This document shows positions 57,201-64,000 of a stretch of DNA of 64,000 bases, piece by piece. The notes beneath the pieces were generated by a model. It was given only the letters and a program-made list of their open reading frames with translations. It was not told the origin of the DNA and made no database searches. Location: positions 7,501 to 71,500 of the forward strand of contig JAXRKP010000618.1 of NCBI GenBank assembly GCA_037039925.1. The letters run 5' to 3'. The DNA comes from Doris montereyensis. Lineage: Eukaryota; Mollusca; Gastropoda; Nudibranchia; Dorididae. How positions within the stretch are numbered: position 1 is the first letter of the stretch; each line of letters begins with the position of its first letter. The position numbers and the translations under genes were made by a program.

Positions 57201-60200
57201 AATGCCAGACCAAGTGTGTAGTGTGTTTCTGCAATAATTCGATCGTCCGCTTCGAGGTGTTTTTCCTGAATCTTCAAAGCAGACAGAAGATCCTCAGCAG
57301 CCTGTTCATGAAGCTCTGAAATCAAACAAAAAAATCATCCGGTTAATAGATGCATCTTTTGACCTGCTTTAAGTTGGTTCTGTTTCGTTTGATTTCCTCA
57401 CTAATCAACACAAATATTGGGTATCAATGACCAATTCTTATCTTTCTTCCACCTCTAATGACAGCGCCCGCATTTTCCATGTTCAGACATGGTGCCACTA
57501 ATATTTTTAGTTGATGTGATCTCGTAGGATATTTTAATTTTGCCCAGACTGCTCTCTAAACAGCCAAGGGCCCTATAAATAGCCTAAGGGATCTTTAACG
57601 TGCACAGTGTTGTGATCTGCACATGGGACCTCCTTTATATCGTCCGTCTCCGATGGCACTAGGTTCCACCTTCTGGGACCATGGGGATAGATTTTGCCCC
57701 AAAAAAAAAAAAAAAAATATTTCAACTGCTGGCGGGGCTTGAACCAACAACCTATTGGTTGAGAGGCCGACACCTTGCCTCGGACAAGTCTCCCGCCACT
57801 AATAGAGAGAAGACCATTAACACCTACATAATGAGGGGGGCTTTTTTACCCACCATGCAGGCTCAAGCTTTAAAATCCTATAAAATTCTTATATTTAGCA
57901 GTTAAAATAAAAAAAAATTCAGGTTATGTTTTATTTGATTCGATTTAATTATACTCGCATCCATAATTAATGTGATCTAAGGGATTTTGGAAAAATTCTT
58001 CTTTTTACTTTTGCCCCGGCTGACATCAGGGTGTCCAGCAAAAAGTCGACTGAAAATTTCCTACTTCAAACAAAAAAATCCTACCTATGAAATGGAATAC
58101 TCTCTCAACGCCAGAAACGGAGAACGGCGTAAATATTTCCAATTTTAATGCATTATTATAAATTGTCAAATCAATTTATAAATGAATGAATTTCTAGTGC
58201 ATCTCAATGAAATGAAAAGTTCGTCCTCAGTATATCATTTCCCCTGGTGTTTTCTCGTCAGAGAAACATTTGTTCGTTTTCAAGGATTTCCCCGATGCAT
58301 TTAACCTAAATCCCATTTCCTACTTGATTTCCTACCCAAGACATCAATTTCCGACCATTTCCGACCTGGGTATGAAAAATTCGACATTTCCGACCAAGAG
58401 ATCTTTTAACTTGCAGAATGTTGTGATCTGCACGCAGGGCCTTTTCATCATCCATACTTGATGGGAATAGGGGAAGGGATTTTACTCGAAATGTTTTTTT
58501 CAATAAACAAATGATCTCTTGGTCGAGAGGCTGACACCTTGCTTCTGAACAAGCGAGTCCCTTCAGATTAGGTGTACAGAAATTTTAAACTCAGGAGGGT
58601 TCAAAAGATTAAATCATGCATACATGGCCAACATACAGTTGAATGTAAAACATGAATAAAAATAAATAAAGGTAAATAAAACTTCCCCATTGAAGATATT
58701 TTCATCCAAATTTCGACTAATTTATTATGTTCGAAATGAATTTATGAAATTGAACGTATGTGAGATTCCAATTTAGTTATTCCTTGTAATTAAGTTATTT
58801 CTATGCTCTTACCTGTTTCCATACTGAGCTCCCCAATTTAAGATAGCACTCAGCCGCCTTCAACTGATCTTCTTTGCCTTCGCTCCTGAAATCGGTCATT
58901 TTATGTCTCATTACCAAAAAAATTAAATGGATTTTAAATGCATAGTTCTGTGATCATTATTTAAAGCTGTAGTTTACAATTCTACCGTATTGGCACTTCA
59001 ATTTGTTTTATTGAAATTTACTCGATCAATCATATGCGGCGATCTCAGGGTGAATTAAAAGGAAACATGAAATTGAAAGAGAAGTGAAAGTGAAAAAGAG
59101 AAATCAAAGAAGCAGAAACTACCAGCAGCCCCTGCCAACCGCCCATACCTTGAAGCTGACACCAGAGATGAAGTCAAAAGACGACACATTAAAACACATA
59201 AGCAGTGATGTTTCTCCTGTTTCGTTTATATTTACCCTTTGGGGCATATACGTTCATGGCAAATACAGAAAACGTACTAAATATTTTGGGGTTTTTTTAG
59301 TAATGGTTGGCAGTTCTGAAAAAATGTAATTTTCATATTGACACATTTTGTATGACACTATGGTATCATAAATTCATATTTCGAATGATTTGATATATCC
59401 ACATAAGTGATCTCTGGATTTTTAGTACGAATTTTTATTTCCTCCGAACTGCCCTATCAACAGCCAAGAGCAAGGGATGGTCAACGTGCACAATGTTGCG
59501 ATCTGCACATGGGACGTCCTTTTTATCGTCCGTCCACGATCTACCTATCTGGACCGGAGGTAGATTTTGCTCGAAAGAAATCGAAACAATTTTTCAATTG
59601 TTGGCGGGGCTTAAACCCCTACCTTTTGGTTGAGAGGCCGACACCTTGCTTCTGGACTACTGAGTCTCCTCATAGATTCATAGATTCATACGACAGATGT
59701 TTGATCTTTTATCGGTGAAAAGTCCAGGTTGTAATGTCATTCTCCAATCACACTTACTTTTGGTATATCACTTTCGCCAGGTCAAGGTGTTCCCAAGCCA
59801 ACTGGAAATTGCCAACATCATCCTGTAATAACAGTGCACAAATAAAAGTTTTGAAAAAAATATTCTCGAATTGCATTCTGCGGTTAATGAGATTTGTAAG
59901 GTTTTCAACATTTTTCTGTACATCCCGTCCACCATATATGCTGACCTCGGAGTGAATGAAGAGGAAACGGCAAGATGAAAAATGTGGTAAATGAGACTTT
60001 TTACAGCAACTTTCCCCAGTATGAAATAAGTTATAGTTCCTGTCATCTATCCTCCATAATTAACCTTCCCCTCCCCTTTTTGTTTTGATTGAAATTTACT
60101 CCATCTACCATATGTGGTGATCTAAAGGTGAATTAAGAGAAAACCACAAGACTACAGATGCATAAGAGTAAAAGGAAAGAAGTAAGACCTACCAGCAGCA

Positions 60201-63200
60201 CGCACCAACCACTCCACCCCTCCCCACTGTTTTCGTATAAACATAAAACCTTTGGGTATGAAAGCTGAAAATTGGATTCGCATCATCCAATTAGATATGC
60301 AGTGATCCGAGGATCAAGGAAAAAACACGATAAAAGGTGTGAAATAGTGAAAACAAAAGAATCAAGACATACCAGTAGCACTCCCCAAATGCCCTCTTGG
60401 AGAATTGGGGATTTTAGTACATATTTCTTTCATTGAAATTCCTCCCATCCACCATATGCGGTGATTTTGAGGTGAATTGAGAGGAAACAGCAAGATTAAA
60501 GACGAGCCAAAGAGTAAAAGCGAAAGTAGGACCTACCAATTAGCGCTTGCCAACCGTCTACTTTCAGCGCACAAAATTTTACTCAAAACTTAAGTGTACA
60601 ATAATTATGTATGTTACTTACTCCGCCTTTTTCGGTTTCTTCTCCTTGACCTCCCTCCTCCCCTATGGCCATGTCTTCATCATCGACGGCTTCTTCGTCT
60701 TCATCTTCTACTGTGTCCGCATCTTCCCCTTCATTTGCATCACCATCTACAGAGAAAGAAATAAGGACGTATAACGGTAACCGATTTTGAGTTGCTTTAA
60801 CGATGTCTGTTCGCCAGATGCAATCCGCAGGGTGAATTGAGAAGAAACACAGTTAACATATTTGTGAAAGTTACAGGAAAGAAATAGGACCGAGCAGGAG
60901 CACCCGCAAACTGCTCACAATAATGGTTCATGCCCAAATGTAATTAAATCTATTTTCTTTTACTTATGACAAGAGATTGTTTCCTTGAAGTAAACCTTGT
61001 CCACCATGGCGATGATCTCAGGGTTTGTAGTTTCACAAACTTACTCGCAACTTGCATGATGAGACATTACATACTTCAAAAGACAAAATCAAAAGCCTTG
61101 CATGCAAAATCAACCAAATATTTCATAGTTAGATTTGTCTGTGGCAAATAAGACTTTCAACCATAGTTGCTGAAACGGATATTTCAGGTAGCATCTTTAA
61201 TTTTGCCTGGACAGCTCTGTATACAGCCAAGGGATGTTTAACATGCACAGAGTGTTGTGACCTGCACATGGGGCCTTTTTAATGTCTTGTCTATGATGGG
61301 ACTTGGTGTTGATCCATCAATCCGAACTAGGGGGTAAAATTTACCCTGAAAACACTTTGGAAAATCATTCAACCGTTGCCGGGGCTTGATTGAACCCACG
61401 ACCTTTTGGTTGAGAGCCTGACGCCTTGCCTGTGGACTTCCGAGTCCCCTTCACTGATGATAACACTATGAGCATCTTAAGACATTTCTAATGCTACGAG
61501 CATCTTAAGACATTTCTAATGCTATGAGCATCTTAAGACATTTTTAATGCTATGAGCATCTTAAGACATTTCTCTCATTTCTCTCGAACAGTCAATGTTG
61601 AATTGTGAGAATAGATATTGTCTAACCAGAAAACAAAAACAAAATGATCCTTCGCTCTTCTCACACAACCACTATGAATCCGTCTCATTCTTATATCAAC
61701 GTCTAATTCATCGTGATTTATGATATCGAGATGTATCTTTGTACAAGGAAAATTCTGAATAAATGTGAGCAAAAAGAATTGTCACAAAAGTGTTCATGAG
61801 TCCTAGAGACAACCTTGTACAGAACTTCAAACAGGCTTTGTGGCGTCAGTGGCCGGGTGATAGGACTGTCAAACTTGGGATCACGAGGTCCTGGGATCGA
61901 ATCATAACAAAGCTATTTCTCAAACTGGGTTCCTTGGAAAATACTTTCCCCACTCAACCCAGATGTAAATGGATACAAGCGCGTTTGGAAGTAAAAACCT
62001 GCATTAGAATAGCGTCTTGTTCGTCACGCTATAAGTCAGAATACGATCTGGCTCTACGAGTGGTAGCGGCCTTGAAAAAATTAATAACAAGAACATCCGG
62101 TCCGTCTTCAGGATGTGTCAGTGAATGTTTCGTGCGCTTCCACTCGTGTGGAATATTACGGTACTATTCATTGACATTTTAACATTGTCGGAACACGAAA
62201 AGTGGCTGTAAGCAAAAACAAAAAGAGAGAAAAAAGCAGAAAAAAAAGAGCAAAATTACGCTCACAATGATTCAACAGCTTGTGTCAATATGAACGAACA
62301 AACATTTGGATCTGTTAGTAAATAAGTAAGTCAGACACGCAATTGAAATCAGACTAAAAACAAACCAGCAAAAATAAACCCAAAACAAAAAACAACCCTG
62401 AAATCAGGAACATAATCAGGTTAGAGTCGCGGAACTGAAACCAAATGTAAAATGTTCACCATTTTCAGTTTCCATCTGTTCTGGTTCTTCCTCCCCATTT
62501 TCTTTATCAGCTTTACCATCCTTGGAAGTCGTCGATGTGTCCTTATCGCCAGTTTGCGTGTCTTTAGCAGGAGATTTGGCGGCTTCACCGTCTTTGCTCT
62601 GCTCCTTGTTTTCGGGTAAACTATCCGATTTCGTTTCCTCTTTGGAGGCCTCTGCCTTTTCAACTTTATCACCCTTCTTAGGACTAACGGCTGCCTCTTT
62701 TTCTTCACTTCCTTTATCACAAGCTTCCTTTGCTTCTGTACAGTCCTTTGCTTTTGTGTTGTCCTTTGTTTCTGTATCGTCCTTTCCTTTTGTTTTGTCC
62801 GTTTCTGTACTGACAGTGTTAATAATGTCTTTCAGACAATCCTCCGTGGGGGCAGGGATATCTTTTTTACCTTTTGTGTTTTCTTTGTTTTCAACGTTTT
62901 TGCTATTCTCTTTCACCTCTGAATTTTTCTCATCTTTCACGTCATCAGTTGAATTTTGTTTTTGCGATTTTTTCGACTGTAGCACTGCCATCTCCCTTTT
63001 CAGACTCAGCATCAGCCGGACTTGTTTCCATCTTGGATCCACCATCCCCTTCGTTCTTTTCTGCTTCTGCGTTTTTATCATTGTCCTCTTTCGCCGCGAC
63101 CTCAGCACCGTCCTTTCCTTTGGGATCTAATTCAAATTTATCAGCTTTCCCTCTATCTTCTTCAGACATAGCTTCGTACACTTGTTTTCTTAGTTTCTCT

Positions 63201-63207
63201 CGCTCCT
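51228..63207 (-). CDS. NASP: NASP histone chaperone (11 exons, N-terminus outside the window)
   Basis: SHNi-TPR family protein that in animals binds histones H3-H4 (and linker H1) and keeps a soluble histone pool in nucleus and cytosol. In order on the minus strand: EERE-KLRKQVYEAMSEED (matches the segment after TPR1 of NASP), a Lys/Glu-rich acidic region of about 230 residues, a second acidic exon, TPR motifs from DDVGNFQLAWEHLDLAK to AETHYTLGLAFG, a Lys/Glu coiled-coil part, IEDAKVEQRD, a Ser-rich stretch, RKPEEE and the end GATAAEPMAS, which mirrors the vertebrate ATVEST end. All introns have GT/AG and consistent phases. Three one-base breaks are at homopolymers. The first TPR and start codon are not found before 64,000. 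Confidence 0.88.
51360..51605 (+). repeat. SINE-C copy (+)
   Basis: In the last NASP intron; ends TGCTGGGGGATAAATGATGT. Confidence 0.8.
51659..51801 (-). CDS. NASP: NASP exon 10: basic and acidic tail
   Basis: Starts RKPEEENAP (the conserved KRKPEEE nuclear-localisation area), then after one base lost in the CCCC run (51,774-51,777) EVDSKKICKEVKGDDVTSEE, KKEETVNGHVEKPE. CGCAG acceptor; donor GTAAAA. Confidence 0.8.
51802..53214. other. NASP intron 9
   Basis: Mostly unique, with a SINE-D fragment at 52,195-52,295 (GGTGCAGGAGTAAAAGGAAA, GTAGGACCTACCAGCAGAAC). A direct duplication lies at about 52,777-52,880 (CTCCAAGTGCTTGCATGCA twice), followed by a short CCCTAA-like run at 52,888-52,920. Confidence 0.5.
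53215..53292 (-). CDS. NASP: NASP exon 9: Ser-rich segment
   Basis: GFASTLKTDAGVSSSSSSQK and VDENGE, 26 codons in phase 0. The order GF-then-Ser-rich is as in vertebrate NASP. Confidence 0.75.
53333..53400 (-). repeat. SINE-A tail fragment
   Basis: TTTTGATTTGATTTTGCTTT and CCCACATCTACACCAAAGAT only. Confidence 0.5.
53655..53875 (+). repeat. SINE-C copy (+)
   Basis: CTCACTTGACTCAGGTGTAA through GGGGGATAAATGATGTACTG; head missing. Confidence 0.8.
53953..54039 (-). CDS. NASP: NASP exon 8
   Basis: IEDAKVEQRDMAQMMEMAKA and ALGLSRVPT; the IEDAK-x2-QR motif is shared with vertebrate NASP. 29 codons, phase 0, TTCAG acceptor and GTAAGT donor. Confidence 0.85.
54040..55140. other. NASP intron 7
   Basis: Unique DNA plus a tRNA-SINE-like fragment at 54,250-54,365 (GGTCCTGGGTTCAAAT, then CTGTCCACCATGGTGGTGAT) and another B-like piece at 54,870-54,915. 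Confidence 0.5.
55141..55223 (-). CDS. NASP: NASP exon 7: coiled-coil region
   Basis: NQQDDPLKKYKDEIKDLREL and VPEMQNK. Matches the KKEIEELKELLPEI helix of the family. 83 bases, from phase 1 to phase 0. Confidence 0.85.
55370..55455 (+). repeat. SINE-D fragment (+)
   Basis: GCAAGATGAAAGACATGTGA and AGAGTGAAAGGAAAGGATTA. Confidence 0.65.
55508..55680 (-). repeat. SINE-A 3' half (minus)
   Basis: TTTGATTTTATCCACATCAA to TCCAATGTGACTAGGTGTCG; head absent. Confidence 0.7.
55790..55837 (-). CDS. NASP: NASP exon 6
   Basis: ASLMKLVEEEEVPENK, 48 bases between TTGCAG acceptor and GTAAAC donor, phase 1 at both ends; continues the helix after the last TPR. Confidence 0.8.
55838..57126. other. NASP intron 5
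   Basis: Contains a SINE-D copy (56,435-56,570) and then 56,680-56,770, which matches in reverse the GGCTGGCAGCT repeat of 19,060; otherwise unique. Confidence 0.5.
57127..57315 (-). CDS. NASP: NASP exon 5: TPR motifs
   Basis: LHEQAAEDLLSALKIQEKHL, EADDRIIAETHYTLGLAFGL, GKDFEKSIIHYQGAVTVIEA, RI. Two TPR helices pairs; AETHY-x-LGLA is the strongest family signature. Continuous frame of 62 codons. Confidence 0.92.
57497..57797 (-). repeat. SINE-A copy (minus)
   Basis: Full-length with a short internal duplication of CTAAGGGATCTTTAACG-type sequence and a 17-base A run. Confidence 0.8.
57925..58562 (-). repeat. SINE-A copy split by a 360-bp insertion
   Basis: The tail half (57,925-58,025) and the head half (58,390-58,562) are separated by unrelated sequence containing CCATTTCCTACTTGATTTCC and CCGACCATTTCCGACC. 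Confidence 0.6.
58813..58885 (-). CDS. NASP: NASP exon 4: TPR
   Basis: SEGKEDQLKAAECYLKLG, then with one G restored in the run at 58,831-58,834 ELSMET, which joins exon 5 as LKLGELSMETELHEQAA. This joint, in phase only after the restored base, is direct evidence for a sequencing indel. Confidence 0.85.
59005..59150 (+). repeat. SINE-D copy (+)
   Basis: TTGAAATTTACTCGATCAAT to ACTACCAGCAGCCCCTGCCA. Confidence 0.75.
59383..59669 (-). repeat. SINE-A copy (minus)
   Basis: Near full-length, ends GGACTACTGAGTCTCC. Confidence 0.8.
59758..59822 (-). CDS. NASP: NASP exon 3: start of SHNi-TPR
   Basis: DDVGNFQLAWEHLDLAKVIY then QK across the splice. The N-QLAWE-LDLAK motif is the family hallmark. TTACAG acceptor, GTAAGT donor, phase 2. 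Confidence 0.92.
59823..60621. other. NASP intron 2 with three SINE-D copies
   Basis: D-family sequence at 59,925-60,000 (partial), 60,085-60,230 and 60,430-60,560, all on +, separated by short unique pieces. Confidence 0.65.
60622..60746 (-). CDS. NASP: NASP exon 2 (within window): acidic segment
   Basis: GDANEGEDADTVEDEDEEAV, DDEDMAIGEEGGQGEETEKG. A strongly acidic stretch that in NASP lies just before the TPR core and helps bind basic histones. 41 codons, CTGTAG acceptor. Confidence 0.88.
60775..60915 (+). repeat. SINE-D fragment (+)
   Basis: ATCCGCAGGGTGAATTGAGA through GAAATAGGACCGAGCAGGAG; diverged. Confidence 0.55.
61175..61450 (-). repeat. SINE-A copy (minus)
   Basis: Lacks the tail; ends GGACTTCCGAGTCCCC. 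A D-like fragment (CTTGTCCACCATGGCGATGA) precedes it at about 60,990. Confidence 0.75.
61462..61575 (+). repeat. 28-bp tandem repeat, four units
   Basis: Units of GCTATGAGCATCTTAAGACA plus TTTCTAAT. Confidence 0.9.
61840..62080 (+). repeat. SINE-B copy (+)
   Basis: GTGGCGTCAGTGGCCGGGTG to GTGGTAGCGGCCTTGAA; internally shortened. Confidence 0.8.
62081..62459. other. rest of NASP intron 1
   Basis: A-rich unique DNA, nothing recognised. Confidence 0.4.
62460..63207 (-). CDS. NASP: NASP exon 1 (within window): large acidic Lys/Glu/Ser exon
   Basis: REKLRKQVYEAMSEEDRGKA opens the exon. It continues SKMETSPADAESEKGDG and, after an indel in the run at 62,968-62,973, QNSTDDVKDEKNSEVKENS, EKEAAVSPKKGDKVEKAEAS, GEEEPEQMETEN. 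Low-complexity and hydrophilic, equivalent to the long insertion of testis-type NASP inside the second TPR. Acceptor CACAG at 63,208-63,212; donor GTGAAC; phase 1 into the next exon gives ENDGDANE. The plus-strand 202-codon frame is an antisense shadow. Confidence 0.88.
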
Positions 63208-63570
63208 CTGTGAAAGAAATTTCAATTATTCGCATGAATATCACGAACGGTGAAGAAAGATAAGGAGTGACCTCAGTCTTTCAAACGTATATGTTCTTGT
63301 CTGTATGGCAAATTGAAAATAAAGTAGAAGCATGAAATTTACACAGCCAAAATGCATGCAACAAGCAATACCCCTTGCTGGGGTGGACAGGATTTTTAAA
63401 ACAATCCCCAATAATACAAGCTACACCCCTGCCATGAATGTGATCCACGCATTGAGTCATTTTCCCACAAGACAACTTTATTCAGTCTTTTACATAGGAT
63501 GATATTGACACAAATAGGTTCCTTCCTTTACACAACCTCTACTTCCGGTCCTGACATTACACCGCTATAT
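63208..63570. other. NASP upstream intron, unique part
   Basis: No NASP N-terminal exon was found here. Confidence 0.4.
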
Positions 63571-63645
63571 AAAATGAATGCAAGTATAGTAGGACCCAAT
63601 CTAAAATGTGCGGGAACAGCCAACAAATTTGGATTAACATTTTGA

Positions 63646-64000
63646 TTACCAACTTCGACATGTCGAACAGTTCCGATAGACGCCATATGCCATCTCCGTA
63701 AGTCCGTCGGCCATTTGCCTATTTTTTTGGGTGGTGAACGAGGCCGATTACTCGATTTAGAGCCGGTTTTTTCCCCAATATTTAAAATAGAACGATGGAA
63801 TCAAGATGTCACCAGTGTTTATCGTCATGATCAAAACTCATATGAAGATTTAGATGATTGTTTGGTAGGAGATGAGATTAGATCTAGCGGTGAAGCAAGT
63901 AGTGATAGTACTGATAGCGACAATGAAGTGATAGTGCCTGTAGATGTACCGAATGACCAGCAACGAGCCAGACCTCGAAAAAGGAGGCAGATGAACATCA
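63646..64000 (+). CDS. unidentified acidic/Ser-rich open frame, runs off the window
   Basis: 118 codons open to the end of the window, with SVYRHDQNSYEDLDDCLVGD, SSGEASSDSTDSDNEVIV and a basic ARPRKRRQ. Composition is protein-like (acidic, then basic). The same frame starts earlier at ATG 63,574 but is cut by TGA 63,643-63,645. A TATATAA-like box lies at 63,565-63,572. Being on the opposite strand inside a NASP intron, it is more likely part of a mobile element (for example the N-terminal region of a transposase) than a host gene. No family is recognised. Confidence 0.35.

Noticed and set aside
62522..63263. Plus-strand frames of 202 and 129 codons
   Set aside because: Antisense shadow of the Lys/Glu-rich NASP exon, whose codons leave the opposite strand open.

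Overview
This is eukaryotic (animal) DNA, most likely from a mollusc and probably a gastropod. The evidence is split genes with GT/AG introns, tRNA-derived SINEs, very dense minisatellites, and two animal-type genes. The species call is an inference from repeat style and protein families; nothing in the sequence fixes it.

Two genes lie tail to tail. On the + strand, about 12.8-45.4 kb, 21 coding exons can be traced by splice sites and protein similarity. They encode a roughly 1300-residue signalling protein with the order NHR (neuralized) domain, Roc GTPase, COR, Cys/His-rich segment, death domain, TIR domain. This is the most interesting object in the window: a GTPase module joined to two innate-immunity/cell-death adaptor domains. 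Its TIR keeps the glutamate used by SARM1-type NAD-cleaving TIRs, while the G4 motif of its Roc domain has lost the usual aspartate. On the - strand, 63.2-51.2 kb, eleven exons encode most of the histone chaperone NASP (acidic Lys/Glu-rich exon, SHNi-TPR repeats, coiled coil, basic tail, stop). Its N-terminal exon or exons lie beyond the right edge.

Nearly every longer exon of both genes carries one-base frame shifts, usually at homopolymers, while splice sites and protein similarity are intact. That pattern fits residual indel errors of a long-read assembly better than decay, so exon-level calls are given and no continuous ORF should be expected.

The rest is repeats. Four dispersed SINE-like families recur, called here A, B, C and D. 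A has a tRNA-like head and a tail rich in AATCAAATC. B is tRNA-like and about 290 bp. C ends in GGGGGATAAATGATGTAC. D has the core CCACCATATGNGGTGAT. There is also a pair of TA-flanked MITEs and a LINE ORF2 remnant. About twenty-five tandem arrays (17-77 bp units) fill introns and flanks. Several are clearly seeded from a known local sequence: the C tail (1.1-3.0 kb), the inside of an A element (24.5 kb), the head of an A element (43-44 kb), a MITE (44.2 kb), a D element (49.4-50.9 kb), and the 3' end plus donor splice site of exon 20 of the Roc-COR gene (40.5-42.3 kb). The intron between exons 16 and 17 is almost entirely a 1.1 kb TTC/GAA tract.

Layout: 1-12.4 kb repeats and unique flank; 12.8-45.4 kb NHR-Roc-COR-death-TIR gene with repeat-filled introns; 45.4-51.2 kb convergent intergenic region; 51.2-63.2 kb NASP; 63.6-64 kb an unidentified open frame on + that runs off the window.
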